Notes: generated by a model from the sequence alone, not told the origin. Shown: positions 18,944 through 27,822, numbered from the stretch's first letter. The stretch: DNA of 64,000 nt from Clostridia bacterium (GCA_026414765.1 JAOAIJ010000036.1:39903-103902); one strand, 5' to 3'. Made by a program: numbers and translations.

Positions 18944-19711
18944 ATGCAGTTGGAGTTATTTGGCAAACAAGTATATATAAGAAAAGAGATTGTGATAGCC
19001 GTATCATTTGCATTAATCATGATAATCTGCATAGCAGGTTATATACTCAAGGAAAAGGGTGGGCAGGTAGTCATAGACAGAAAAACGGAGCCGGAGGATA
19101 GCGGAAAAACGGCAGCTGTCCATGTGAAAGATATCATAAATGGGCATAATGAGGATCCCTTACCTGCTGCTACAGAAGAAATAAAAATTTATATTCTGGG
19201 ATGTGTAAAAAATGCAGGAGTTGTAACTCTTAAAAAGGGCCAAATCATTGATGATGCTATTAAAGCGGCAGGTGGAGCCACTAAGGAGGCAGATCTGGAA
19301 AATGTCAATCTTGCTTATATACTAAATGAGAATACAATGCTAAAGATATTATCAAAAAAGGAAAGACAATTTATACATAATAGTCTCAATAATACCCTGG
19401 AGCATTCCGGAAATAAATCTCCGGAAGAAGGGATGCAAGGGGTTCGAATAATTAAGGATAGGGGTGAAGCAGTAGCCGGTGATATTGCAGATGCAGAGAA
19501 TTCAGTGGAACAAAAAGGTAAGATCAATATTAATACAGCCACAGTAAGTGAATTGGATACTTTACCTGGAGTGGGAGAAAAAACTGCAAATGATATTATC
19601 GCATATAGAGAAAAAAATGGCAGGTTCAAAAAGATTGAGGATATTATGAATGTGCCACGGATAGGAGAGAGCAGGTTTAGTCAAATGAGGGAACTAATAA
19701 CGGTCGGGTAG
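18944..19711 (+). CDS. ComEA-like membrane-anchored DNA-binding protein (SLBB + helix-hairpin-helix)
   Basis: 255 residues: a short cytoplasmic N-terminus, one membrane segment (about 17-37), an extracytoplasmic SLBB domain (about 85-140, I-K-I-Y-I-L-G-C-V-K-N-A-G-V-V), a charged linker, and a C-terminal ComEA-type double helix-hairpin-helix (K-I-N-I-N-T-A-T-V-S-E-L, L-P-G-V-G-E-K-T-A, I-M-N-V-P-R-I-G). ComEA binds DNA outside the membrane during transformation. The start is placed at 18944 behind GGGAGG; the ATG at 18929 overlaps that site. No comEC/comEB is adjacent, so the competence role is inferred from domains only. Confidence 0.85.
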   Translation: MQLELFGKQVYIRKEIVIAVSFALIMIICIAGYILKEKGGQVVIDRKTEPEDSGKTAAVHVKDIINGHNEDPLPAATEEIKIYILGCVKNAGVVTLKKGQIIDDAIKAAGGATKEADLENVNLAYILNENTMLKILSKKERQFIHNSLNNTLEHSGNKSPEEGMQGVRIIKDRGEAVAGDIADAENSVEQKGKININTATVSELDTLPGVGEKTANDIIAYREKNGRFKKIEDIMNVPRIGESRFSQMRELITVG

Positions 19712-19723
19712 AGTCTAACTACT

Positions 19724-19762
19724 GTACTTTATGTAGTACAATGGTTTAAAAAGTGGTATAAT
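19724..19762 (+). promoter_or_regulatory. Probable promoter with operator-like palindrome upstream of gerMN gene
   Basis: TATAAT lies at 19757-19762; the -35 region is poor. A palindrome TGTACT-N6-AGTACA (about 19724-19741) covers the -35 position, which would suit a repressor or activator. Inference only. Confidence 0.4.
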
Positions 19763-19780
19763 TAATTATCACCCTAAGAG

Positions 19781-19825
19781 AGGAGGTTTGCCGGCTTTAT
19801 GTGTTTCTGCCGGCAAATAAAAATG
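19781..19825 (+). promoter_or_regulatory. Shine-Dalgarno followed by a hairpin that hides the first ATG
   Basis: AGGAGG (19781-19786) is directly followed by a perfect 9-bp hairpin, TTTGCCGGC (19787-19795) with GCCGGCAAA (19809-19817). The hairpin loop contains the ATG at 19799. If folded, it places AGGAGG 5 nt from the ATG at 19823. Confidence 0.55.
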
Positions 19826-20785
19826 AAAAGATCTGTTTCCATAGTAATTGCCGTAATTTTAGTGACAGCTATATTGGCAGGCTGTGGTTCTACTTCAGTC
19901 AATAAGACAAACGGTAAGGAATCAAGCAATACTTCAACTGTGGATAAACAAAAGGATAAAGCAATTTTTACACTCTATTTTGCAAATGAAGACAACAGTG
20001 CATTACCTTCGGAGAAGCAGGAATTGGAATTAATAGATGATAACAGGATTAAAACAGCTGTTGAAGCTTTACTTAAGGGACCGAAAAACGCTGGTCTGAG
20101 GAAAACCATACCTGATGGCACGAAGCTTCTTAACTCATATTTGAAAGACGGATTAGCTGTTGTGGATTTTTCAGGGGAATATTCAAGTGCAAATGATATT
20201 GCAGAAATCGTAGAAAGGATTTCTGTTGTCAATACTCTTACTGAGATTGAGGGGGTAAATAAAGTCAAAATCCTTGTCGAGGGAAAAGACTTGATAGGTC
20301 CCAGTGGTGAGCCTTTCGGAGAACTTGGAAGAATAGCTCTGGATGAGCAGGGAAGGCCTGTACCTGGCGAAATAAAGAAGCTGGTCCTGTATTTCGGAAA
20401 CAATAATTCAGACGCCCTTATCGTTGAAGACAGGGAGGTTGCAGTAAACAAAGGGGATAGTATTGAAAAGGTAATAATTGATGAACTGATAAGGGGATCA
20501 GAAAATAAAGAATTATCTTCCCCGATTCCAGAAGGAACAAGGCTTTTATCGGTTAATACTACTGATGGAATATGCACTGTTAACTTCTCAGGAGAGATTA
20601 TAGAAAAGCACCCGGGAGGTTCGGCGGGTGAATTGATAACACTGTATTCTGTAGTAAACTCGCTTACTGAATTGGATTGGGTAAAAAAAGTTCAATTTCT
20701 TATTGAAGGTACACAGAGAGAGGCTTTTATACACCTTGAACTGGATCATCCGTTGGAGAGGGATGAAAGCATCATACAGAAATAG
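19823..20785 (+). CDS. Lipoprotein with two GerMN (sporulation/germination) domains
   Basis: From ATG 19823 the product has 320 residues and a classical lipoprotein signal (K-R-S-V-S-I-V-I-A-V-I-L, lipobox L-A-G-C). Two tandem GerMN domains follow, roughly residues 50-165 and 185-305, each with the L-Y-F-A/G-N, E-A-L-L-K-G-P, I-P-x-G-T and V-N/D-F-S-G motifs. GerM of Bacillus is a mother-cell lipoprotein needed at engulfment and for germination. An alternative start at 19799 would add eight residues. It could be GerM or a generic cell-wall lipoprotein. Confidence 0.85.
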   Translation: MKRSVSIVIAVILVTAILAGCGSTSVNKTNGKESSNTSTVDKQKDKAIFTLYFANEDNSALPSEKQELELIDDNRIKTAVEALLKGPKNAGLRKTIPDGTKLLNSYLKDGLAVVDFSGEYSSANDIAEIVERISVVNTLTEIEGVNKVKILVEGKDLIGPSGEPFGELGRIALDEQGRPVPGEIKKLVLYFGNNNSDALIVEDREVAVNKGDSIEKVIIDELIRGSENKELSSPIPEGTRLLSVNTTDGICTVNFSGEIIEKHPGGSAGELITLYSVVNSLTELDWVKKVQFLIEGTQREAFIHLELDHPLERDESIIQK

Positions 20786-20792
20786 TTACAAG

Positions 20793-20820
20793 GCCGGTGA
20801 TAAACTCACCGGCTTATTTA
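20793..20820 (+). terminator. Terminator after the gerMN gene
   Basis: GCCGGTGA (20793-20800) pairs with TCACCGGC (20806-20813), followed by TTATTTATTT. It overlaps the stop codon of the convergent small gene. Confidence 0.82.
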
Positions 20821-20970
20821 TTTACCCGCCATAACGGGAAGTATGAAGAATGATGAAATTATGTAGCCGATGAAAACCAGTGTACATGGAAGTATAAACG
20901 CAAGAAAAAAGAAATTCCGCTTTCTTCTATGCCTTGTCCTTCTGAATTTTTCAACTCTTTTCACTCTCAT
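20818..20970 (-). CDS. Small basic single-span membrane protein, 50 residues
   Basis: A short frame on the minus strand: start at 20970, stop at 20818-20820. Shine-Dalgarno AAGGAG lies about 7 nt upstream (20977-20982). The N-terminus is strongly basic (M-R-V-K-R-V-E-K-F-R-R-T-R-H-R-R-K-R), followed by one hydrophobic segment (F-F-F-L-A-F-I-L-P-C-T-L-V-F-I-G-Y-I-I) that would place the N-terminus inside. No function is recognised. The ribosome binding site, charge pattern and shared terminator argue that it is a real gene. Confidence 0.6.
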   Translation of the reverse strand: MRVKRVEKFRRTRHRRKRNFFFLAFILPCTLVFIGYIISSFFILPVMAGK

Positions 20971-21090
20971 GAATCTTCTCCTTGGTAATTGGTAATATTT
21001 AACATTATACCATGTTCTGTATTCAAATATTATTACCTGGAAATATGGAAACGATTCGTATTACTGGAAAAATTAAATTATAGTTTATAA

Positions 21091-21119
21091 TTGACAATAA
21101 ATTTTTCTCTATATATAAT
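21091..21119 (+). promoter_or_regulatory. Sigma-A promoter of the thrS T-box transcript
   Basis: Consensus TTGACA (21091-21096), 17-bp spacer, consensus TATAAT (21114-21119). Transcript would begin near 21126, just before the T-box. Confidence 0.8.
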
Positions 21120-21134
21120 TAAGAAAGCAAAATT

Positions 21135-21400
21135 AAGTAATTTGACAATGATGAGAAGAGTAAACCGTAATATTTTTTTAGAGAGAAAGCATCTTGGATT
21201 TTATCTGGAATCCATGGCTGAAATTGCTTTTATAGAATACCGGTTGAAGACCACCTCTGAGTCAAAACGGTGATGACGTTATAATCGAATGAGTGAAGGA
21301 TACTGCGGCATAAAGCATTATTCCGGATAAATAGGGTGGAACCACGTGAGTATGACTCTCGTCCCTTGCATGTTGTATATGCAAGGAACGGGAGTTTTTT
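21135..21400 (+). ncRNA. T-box leader controlling thrS
   Basis: The conserved T-box sequence AGGGTGGAACCACG lies at 21333-21346. Upstream is a stem-I region with the usual purine-rich start, and a candidate specifier ACC (threonine) within G-A-A-T-A-C-C-G-G-T at about 21236-21245. Downstream is the terminator: ACTCTCGTCCCTTGCAT pairing with ATGCAAGGAACGGGAGT, then TTTTTT (21355-21400). Uncharged tRNA-Thr would stabilise the antiterminator and raise thrS expression. Confidence 0.93.
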
Positions 21401-21478
21401 ATTAATCTGGAAAGGCCGTGGACAAACAAAGTGATAGAGCTACATTTGTTCTAATGTTTATATAAGGAGGAGACAGAA

Positions 21479-23419
21479 ATGATTAGTATTACATTGAAAG
21501 ACGGCAGTTTAAAAGAGTACAACGAAGGTATCAGTATTAAGGAAATTGCTGAAAGTATCAGTGCAGGACTTGCGCGGGTTGCGCTTGCTGGTGAAGTAGA
21601 CGGGATAGTCAGGGATTTGTCATTTAAGCTTGAAAAAGACTGCAAGCTGAGTTTGCTCACATTTGAAAATGACGGTGGAAAACATGCCTACAGGCATACA
21701 ACATCACATATACTGGCACAGGCAGTAAAGAGACTGTATCCTGAAGCAAAGCTTGCTATAGGCCCGTCTATTGAAAACGGTTTTTACTATGATTTTGATC
21801 TTGATAAAACTTTCTCGCCTGAAGGGCTTGAAAAGATAGAAAAGGAAATGGATAAGATTATTAAAGAAGATCTGCCTATAGAAAGATTTACCCTTTCAAG
21901 GGAAGAAGCCATAAAATTTATGGAAGAAAAAGCAGAGCCGTACAAAGTTGAATTAATAAAAGATCTTGCCGAAGGGGAAGAAATCTCCTTCTATAAGCAG
22001 GGTGAATTTGTAGACCTCTGTGCAGGTCCCCATCTTCCTTCTACCGGAAAAGTAAAAGCTGTAAAGCTGACACAGGTTGCAGGTGCATACTGGAGGGGAA
22101 GCGAAAAGAACAAGATGCTTCAGAGAATATACGGCACATCATTTCCGAAGAGAAGTGAACTGGATGAGTACCTCGCAAAGATCGAGGAAGCAAAAAAGAG
22201 GGATCATAACAAACTTGGACGTGAACTGGAATTATTTACAACCGTGGACTATATAGGTCAGGGGTTACCTATAATTATGCCTAAAGGTGCAAAAGTCATA
22301 CAACTGTTGCAGCGCTTTGTTGAGGATGAAGAAGAACGTCGCGGCTATATGCTGACAAAAACCCCTTTTATGGCAAAAAGTGATCTGTATAAGATATCCG
22401 GGCATTGGCAGCACTATCGTGAAGGTATGTTCATAATGGGGGATGAAAATGATGAAAGCTCGGAAGTTTTTGCACTAAGGCCAATGACATGTCCGTTTCA
22501 ATTCCAGGTTTATCTTGCAAGACTGAGAAGCTATAGAGAGCTGCCTATGAGATTTAATGAAACATCAACTCTTTTTAGAAATGAATCATCGGGAGAGATG
22601 CATGGACTTATAAGAGTAAGGCAGTTTACCATTTCCGAAGGTCATATAGCATGTATGCCTGAACAGCTTGAGCAGGAATTTGCAGGTTGTGTTGATCTGG
22701 CAAATTATCTGCTTAAAACTATAGGGCTTGATGAGGATGTCTCTTACCGTTTTTCAAAATGGGATCCAAACAATAAAGAAAAATATATCGGAACAACTGA
22801 GCAGTGGGAAGAAGTACAGGACAGGATGAGACAGATTCTGGATCACCTCAGGATACCATATAAGGAAGAAGAAGGGGAAGCAGCTTTTTATGGCCCCAAA
22901 CTGGATATTCAGATAAAGAATGTTCATGGCAAGGAAGATACTCTAATAACAGTTCAGATAGATTTTCAGTTGGCTGAAAAGTTCGGTATGCAGTTTATCG
23001 ATAGAGACGGACAGAAAAAGTACCCCTATGTAATTCACAGAACATCGATCGGCTGCTATGAGAGAACTCTTGCACTGCTTATAGAAAAGTATGCAGGAGC
23101 ATTCCCGACCTGGCTGTCACCTGTACAGGTCAAGGTACTGCCTTTGATAGAAAAGCATCACGAGTATGCGCGTGAAATTGAGGAATTGCTTAACTCACAC
23201 GGATTAAGGGTAGAAGTAGATATGAGAAATGAAAAAATTGGATACAAAATAAGAGAAGCACAGATGGAAAAGGTCCCTTATATGCTGGTTATAGGCGATA
23301 AGGAGATGGAAAACAGGGCAGTAGCTGTAAGGTCAAGAAAAGAAGGGGACCTTGGTTCTATGCCTGTTAATGATTTTGTATCAAAGATAACTGAAGATGT
23401 AAGAACAAAAGCAAAGTAA
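21479..23419 (+). CDS. thrS: Threonyl-tRNA synthetase
   Basis: Class II aminoacyl-tRNA synthetase charging tRNA-Thr. 646 residues with the full bacterial domain order: TGS (1-62, L-K-D-G-S-L-K-E-Y), SAD editing domain (H-T-T-S-H-I-L-A and the D-L-C-A-G-P-H-L-P-S Cys/His site), catalytic core with class II motifs (R-P-M-T-C-P, F-R-N-E-S-S-G-E-M-H-G-L-I-R-V-R-Q-F motif 2, H-R-T-S-I-G-C-Y-E-R motif 3) and a C-terminal anticodon-binding domain. The motif R-P-M-T-C-P-F has Phe where His is usual. AGGAGG precedes the ATG. Confidence 0.97.
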   Translation: MISITLKDGSLKEYNEGISIKEIAESISAGLARVALAGEVDGIVRDLSFKLEKDCKLSLLTFENDGGKHAYRHTTSHILAQAVKRLYPEAKLAIGPSIENGFYYDFDLDKTFSPEGLEKIEKEMDKIIKEDLPIERFTLSREEAIKFMEEKAEPYKVELIKDLAEGEEISFYKQGEFVDLCAGPHLPSTGKVKAVKLTQVAGAYWRGSEKNKMLQRIYGTSFPKRSELDEYLAKIEEAKKRDHNKLGRELELFTTVDYIGQGLPIIMPKGAKVIQLLQRFVEDEEERRGYMLTKTPFMAKSDLYKISGHWQHYREGMFIMGDENDESSEVFALRPMTCPFQFQVYLARLRSYRELPMRFNETSTLFRNESSGEMHGLIRVRQFTISEGHIACMPEQLEQEFAGCVDLANYLLKTIGLDEDVSYRFSKWDPNNKEKYIGTTEQWEEVQDRMRQILDHLRIPYKEEEGEAAFYGPKLDIQIKNVHGKEDTLITVQIDFQLAEKFGMQFIDRDGQKKYPYVIHRTSIGCYERTLALLIEKYAGAFPTWLSPVQVKVLPLIEKHHEYAREIEELLNSHGLRVEVDMRNEKIGYKIREAQMEKVPYMLVIGDKEMENRAVAVRSRKEGDLGSMPVNDFVSKITEDVRTKAK

Positions 23420-23428
23420 AGTTTTCTT

Positions 23429-23478
23429 AAGACAGGGTGTCTCAAAAATAATATTGAGGCACCCTGTCTTATTCTTTT
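23429..23478 (+). terminator. Terminator of thrS
   Basis: 15-bp stem with one G-U pair: AAGACAGGGTGTCTC (23429-23443) and GAGGCACCCTGTCTT (23456-23470), followed by ATTCTTTT. Confidence 0.88.
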
Positions 23479-23546
23479 ATCAATTTTTAGGTGTTATGAA
23501 TATTGTTTTTCGTAGCTAAAACAGAAATATTAAGCTGAAGTGAAAG

Positions 23547-24710
23547 TTAATTTTCAATTCCCATTATTTTTATAAACTGATTCATATTTATATCTGTTAC
23601 CAGACCTTTATTATGCCAATGCTTCTTACAGCCACAATAATCCAGCAGTACACATTGAGCAGGTAACCCTAATTTTTTTGCTTTCCATCCGCCGGATATC
23701 AGATTCAGAATACATGCAATACCCACAATCCCAACAGTTTCATTGGCCATATCATTATTTGAATCTTCTGAAAAAGCAGATGACTCATGGGTGATGATAA
23801 AAACTCCAAAGCCGTTATCCTGCCCCAGTTTTGTCAATTGACTGACTTTGCATGAAGGTGTACATAAAACACACCCCAGTCCTTTGGAGCATTTCTGGGC
23901 AGGACACTGTCCTTCAGGCTTTATGCACATGCAGGAAGGGAGTAGCACAGCTTTGAACCGGGTCTTAAGAAATTCCTGGCGGTTTGTCCTATTCATAATT
24001 TCTGCACCTATCATATTCAGATGGTATTCGACCCTACGCCTTCCACTGAATATTATGTCTTCGCGCCAATAGTGGGAAGGGCGGACATGGTTCAGGAAAT
24101 ATTCTACATTCGGAGTGTATTTACCAAGGCGCTCGCTGCTGATTATCTCAAACCATGCAGCCAGAGTGATGGAAGTTGCCAAATAATCTGATGAAATGTC
24201 ATGGGGTTGATTATTTAAGAACTGCTGCCAAAGCTTGAGTCTTGATACTTCCTGATTGAATTCACCTGTAGCTTCAAGCCAGTTAATCAGCTTATCGAAA
24301 TGCGCGATATCGGGTTCAAGTACAAACAGATTATCATCCAGATCAGGCGATAAAAAGAGCGTTGCAAAAATTCCTCTTAAAAAATCGGCACCAGGTTTAA
24401 GATATCCACCACGCTGCCTTAATTCCGACAGACCCTTCAAAAGCTGCCGGGGGTTATCCTCCAGTCCAAAAGCATCTCCGCTGTACACCTGCCAGAGAGT
24501 ACCCAGCATCAGAAATTCAAACAAATATTCATCTGTTGAGGATGCAGTTTCGGTATTACTGTCAAGGATGTAATTATAATAAGTATCAATCACTGAGGAA
24601 GCCAGTTTGTAACCTTCTATAAGAAATTCATCAGTGAATACTGCAATATCATGATAATAGCAATCGGAATTATTATCATCCGAAAGAGAGTAAGTGACAG
24701 CACATTTCAT
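23547..24710 (-). CDS. DUF116-domain protein
   Basis: 387 residues. The N-terminal half is mostly helical with no recognised fold. The C-terminal half (about 235-385) has the DUF116 pattern: a cluster of cysteines (C-M-C-I-K-P-E-G-Q-C-P-A-Q-K-C and C-V-L-C-T-P-S-C), V-G-I-A-C-I-L-N-L-I-S-G-G-W, L-P-A-Q-C-V-L-L-D-Y-C-G-C-K-K-H-W. The cysteines may bind metal or an Fe-S cluster. The biochemical role of this family is not well established. No signal peptide. GGGGGG serves as ribosome binding site. Possibly partnered with the AI-2E family gene upstream, about 120 nt away. Confidence 0.72.
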   Translation of the reverse strand: MKCAVTYSLSDDNNSDCYYHDIAVFTDEFLIEGYKLASSVIDTYYNYILDSNTETASSTDEYLFEFLMLGTLWQVYSGDAFGLEDNPRQLLKGLSELRQRGGYLKPGADFLRGIFATLFLSPDLDDNLFVLEPDIAHFDKLINWLEATGEFNQEVSRLKLWQQFLNNQPHDISSDYLATSITLAAWFEIISSERLGKYTPNVEYFLNHVRPSHYWREDIIFSGRRRVEYHLNMIGAEIMNRTNRQEFLKTRFKAVLLPSCMCIKPEGQCPAQKCSKGLGCVLCTPSCKVSQLTKLGQDNGFGVFIITHESSAFSEDSNNDMANETVGIVGIACILNLISGGWKAKKLGLPAQCVLLDYCGCKKHWHNKGLVTDINMNQFIKIMGIEN

Positions 24711-24830
24711 AGATGTCCCCCCTGAAAATTACTGGTTTGTTTTAGCCAGCTCGACAGTTTATTTCCTCTTCAACATGTATGCCACAAAAATGAGGCAGTA
24801 TACCTGCACAGGTTAATTACGTAACATTAA

Positions 24831-25883
24831 CTAGTCTGTATCCTTGTATTTGTTGTCTGGACCGTTGTTTACATCCAGTAAATCGAGAACAAACATGAAT
24901 ATTGGTAGCCCGATTATCAATCCCCATACACCGAAAAAGTGCTCGGAGAAAATTAATACCAGGAATGTGTAGAATACGGGGAGTTCAGTCTTGGAAGACA
25001 TAAGCTTCGGATTGAGGAAATAGCTTTCCAATCCATGAAGTACAGCTATCATGACTAATATATAGATTATATTCATTATGCCTTCTCTCGGATCAGAACC
25101 GATATTGTAGGCAATCAAAGACAAGGGTACAAGGGATATGAGTACACCGGCTACCGGGATCAAGCCCAGTATGAATATCATAACACCAAGTGCAAGCAAC
25201 TGAGGGAATCCCATTATCCACAAGGCTATTACGGAAAGAACGCCGTTGATCAGCGCTATCAGTATCTGCGCTTCTATTACTTTGCCGAAGGAGTTCATGA
25301 ACTTCCTTCCGAAATAGGCAACTTCATCATAGACAGGGGCAATCTTACTTGTTTTGAACTTGGAAGTAAACCGCATTATTCTGTTTTTTTCAAGCAGGAA
25401 AAACAAGCTGAGGATGAAGGATATCAATATGTTGAAGCCCCACCTGCTTATATTTGATGCAGATTTGAAAAGGAAATCGGCACCTTTATTAAAATATCCG
25501 ATTATGTCGGCTTCTTCTATCAGGCTTATTATATATTTTTCTATAGGACTCTCATGTTCCTTCTGGTAGAATTTTACGACCTCATTAATTGCAGACTGAA
25601 CCTGATTGAAAATAACTGGTATGTATTTGTATAAAGCCAGGGCAACAATGCAGGCCATCGTCAGATATAATAAAACTATCATTATTTTTTGCTTTATGAG
25701 TACAAAATTTCTTAACTTTTTGATAAGGAAATTTTGCAGACTATACATCAGAAATGTAAAAATAAATGTAAGGAGAAGTAGGTTGAGCATATCCCTCATT
25801 AAATACAGGATAAAGGCTAATACAGAGAGGATGAGTACCCTTCTGGTGATGTCTTTCTGAAAGAGTTCTTTAATAAAATTCAT
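24831..25883 (-). CDS. AI-2E family (PerM/YtvI-like) transporter
   Basis: 350-residue integral membrane protein with the family's layout: two to three N-terminal spans, a long loop (about 80-145), and five further spans including G-V-L-S-V-I-A-L-W-I-M-G-F-P, I-L-G-L-I-P-V-A-G-V-L-I-S-L-V-P and the C-terminal S-Y-F-L-N-P-K-L-M. Members export autoinducer-2 or act as sodium/proton antiporters; YtvI in Bacillus is sporulation-associated. The substrate here cannot be assigned. Confidence 0.82.
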   Translation of the reverse strand: MNFIKELFQKDITRRVLILSVLAFILYLMRDMLNLLLLTFIFTFLMYSLQNFLIKKLRNFVLIKQKIMIVLLYLTMACIVALALYKYIPVIFNQVQSAINEVVKFYQKEHESPIEKYIISLIEEADIIGYFNKGADFLFKSASNISRWGFNILISFILSLFFLLEKNRIMRFTSKFKTSKIAPVYDEVAYFGRKFMNSFGKVIEAQILIALINGVLSVIALWIMGFPQLLALGVMIFILGLIPVAGVLISLVPLSLIAYNIGSDPREGIMNIIYILVMIAVLHGLESYFLNPKLMSSKTELPVFYTFLVLIFSEHFFGVWGLIIGLPIFMFVLDLLDVNNGPDNKYKDTD

Positions 25884-25975
25884 AAGTTAATGACCCCACT
25901 TTAAAATAGAAATTATAAAAATTATATCGAAAATGTACAGCTTTAGCAATAAAAAGGGATAACAAATGGATTTCA

Positions 25976-26004
25976 TTGCTGTATTATGTTATTAGTGTTA
26001 TAAT
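25976..26004 (+). promoter_or_regulatory. Sigma-A promoter of the MFS gene
   Basis: TTGCTG (25976-25981), 17-bp spacer, TATAAT (25999-26004), 35 nt before the start codon. Confidence 0.6.
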
Positions 26005-26039
26005 TACATGGACTTAAGAATCAATATCAGGGGTATGTT

Positions 26040-27194
26040 ATGAGAAATAGATATATTACATATATTTGTTATGCACTTATATTTTTGTTTGCTATGTTCC
26101 TGGTAGGAACAAGCCCTTTGCTCACTGAGATATCCAAAACTTTCAACCTGACTCCTTCCCAGTCAGGAACTGTTTTCTCTTATAATTTTATAGGATTCGT
26201 TGTTTTTGTTCTTATTGGAGGAATTGCCTCAGACAGATTCGGTAAAAAGATTGTCTTGAATTTATCACTTGTAGGTTTTTCCATAACCTTGTTCGTATTT
26301 CCTTTATCGGGGAATTTTTATGTTGCATGTGTTGTCATGCTGCTATTAGGTGGTTTTGGAGGCCTAATGGAAAGTGTGGTCTGTGCTCTTGTGGCTGACA
26401 TGAACACTGAGAATACAAGCTTTTATATGAATCTTCTTCAGGTTTTCTTCGGATTGGGCGCTTTGGCTGGACCTGTTATCATAAGCATACTGATATCCAA
26501 TGGAATAACCTGGCAGATCAGTTACTATATTTTCGGGATATTGTCCATAATACTTACGGTGATGTCTATATCTGCAAAGTTTACGCAGATGGATTCTGAA
26601 GAAAGATTGAACTTCAAGAGTGTAAAAGCTGTACTTACCAGCAAAAAGGTAATTCTGGCAGGTTTATGCATGCTGTTTTATACAGGCTCAGAAGTTGGAA
26701 GCTGGGGGTGGATGGCAACATATCTCAAAAAGAACATGGATTTTTCTGCGTTAAGATCCAGCATAGCAGTGGGGGTGTTCTGGATGGCTATGGCACTGGG
26801 GCGTTTGGCCTGCGGTCCTGTAATTTTAAAATTTGGAGCCAGAAAGATAGTTGTGTGGCTGGCGACATCTTCAGCCTTCATAGTATTTTTATCAGGTATA
26901 ATCCGGAGTGAGTTATTAATATGGATAATTATAGTGTTGATGGGGTTTGCGTTTTCCAGTCAATGGGCTTTAATTGCTTCTTACGGCAGCGAAGAATATA
27001 AGGAACTATCGGGTACTGCATATTCCTTATTTTTAGCCAGCGGTGGGGCAGGTGGCGCTTTGATACCATACATAATGGGTGTCGTAAGTGAAGAAACAGA
27101 TATGCGGATTGCAATGATGAGCCCAGCAATTTTGTTGCTGGCCATAGCAGTTATCTTTATATATTTTAAAAGATTGGAACCATTGAAAAAATAG
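26040..27194 (+). CDS. Major facilitator superfamily transporter
   Basis: 384 residues with about 12 predicted membrane helices. The MFS loop 2-3 signature is present as G-G-I-A-S-D-R-F-G-K-K. N-terminal half runs to about residue 185, followed by a cytoplasmic loop and a second bundle with G-R-L-A-C-G-P-V-I-L-K-F-G-A-R. The fucose-permease/FucP-like subgroup has this size, but the substrate is unknown. Weak ribosome binding site (AGGGGTATGTT). A Fur-family regulator gene follows 47 nt later and may be co-transcribed. Confidence 0.85.
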   Translation: MRNRYITYICYALIFLFAMFLVGTSPLLTEISKTFNLTPSQSGTVFSYNFIGFVVFVLIGGIASDRFGKKIVLNLSLVGFSITLFVFPLSGNFYVACVVMLLLGGFGGLMESVVCALVADMNTENTSFYMNLLQVFFGLGALAGPVIISILISNGITWQISYYIFGILSIILTVMSISAKFTQMDSEERLNFKSVKAVLTSKKVILAGLCMLFYTGSEVGSWGWMATYLKKNMDFSALRSSIAVGVFWMAMALGRLACGPVILKFGARKIVVWLATSSAFIVFLSGIIRSELLIWIIIVLMGFAFSSQWALIASYGSEEYKELSGTAYSLFLASGGAGGALIPYIMGVVSEETDMRIAMMSPAILLLAIAVIFIYFKRLEPLKK

Positions 27195-27241
27195 GTATAT
27201 TAAAGTAGAATAAAGCTATAAAAGCTTAAAGGGTGTTTTTA

Positions 27242-27691
27242 ATGACAATAAACTCAAGTAGTGGAAGTTGTGAAAATTCCAATAAAAAAAATTTACTGGC
27301 AAGGCAAGGGTGTAAAAATACTAAATCAAGAAAGATTATAGTGGATGCTCTTGAAAAAGCTGATAAGCCAATTTCAGCCGATGATATATACTTGCGGATT
27401 AAAGAAGAGGGAAATTCAGTTAACCTGTCAACTGTGTACAGAACCTTGGATCTTATGGAAAGCAAAAATCTGGTAACTAAAATACATATGGGAGACGGGA
27501 AAGCAAGGTATGGGTTGACAGGTGACGGACACAAGCACCACCTGATCTGCACAAATTGTCATAAATCTGTTCCTATAGATACCTGCCCATTAGAGACGCT
27601 TCAGAAGGATGTAGGATCAAAAACCAGATTTGATATCACAGGACATAAGCTCGAACTATATGGAATTTGTCCCGAATGTAAAAATGATTAG
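27242..27691 (+). CDS. Fur-family transcriptional regulator
   Basis: 149-residue metal-dependent repressor. Winged helix at about 20-90 (S-R-K-I-I-V-D-A-L, S-V/A-D-D-I-Y, N-L-S-T-V-Y-R-T-L-D-L), then the dimerisation domain with H-K-H-H-L-I-C-T-N-C-H and Y-G-I-C-P-E-C, i.e. two CxxC structural zinc sites. Fur, Zur and PerR cannot be separated safely from sequence; the H-x-H-H-L-I-C-x-x-C arrangement fits Fur/Zur. Start at ATG 27242 with AAAGGG 8 nt upstream; GTG 27233 is inside that site. Target genes might include one with the Fur-like box near 46.78 kb. Confidence 0.88.
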   Translation: MTINSSSGSCENSNKKNLLARQGCKNTKSRKIIVDALEKADKPISADDIYLRIKEEGNSVNLSTVYRTLDLMESKNLVTKIHMGDGKARYGLTGDGHKHHLICTNCHKSVPIDTCPLETLQKDVGSKTRFDITGHKLELYGICPECKND

Positions 27692-27709
27692 ATACTAAGA
27701 AACACATTG

Positions 27710-27736
27710 TTAGCACTCTCGTATAGAGAGTGCTAA
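27710..27736 (+). promoter_or_regulatory. CIRCE operator (HrcA binding site)
   Basis: Perfect match to the consensus: TTAGCACTC (27710-27718), 9-nt spacer, GAGTGCTAA (27728-27736). HrcA represses heat-shock genes through this site, here htpG. It lies just upstream of the -35 box instead of downstream of the start point. Confidence 0.97.
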
Positions 27737-27743
27737 ATTTATC

Positions 27744-27771
27744 TTGACAACCTTTTTTTGTAAGTTGTAAT
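27744..27771 (+). promoter_or_regulatory. Promoter of htpG
   Basis: TTGACA (27744-27749), 16-bp spacer, TGTAAT (27766-27771). The CIRCE site ends 7 bp before the -35 box. Confidence 0.6.
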
Positions 27772-27822
27772 ATATATTATAGCAATTAGTAATAATCAAT
27801 TGATTTAAAGGAGGTTTTAAGA

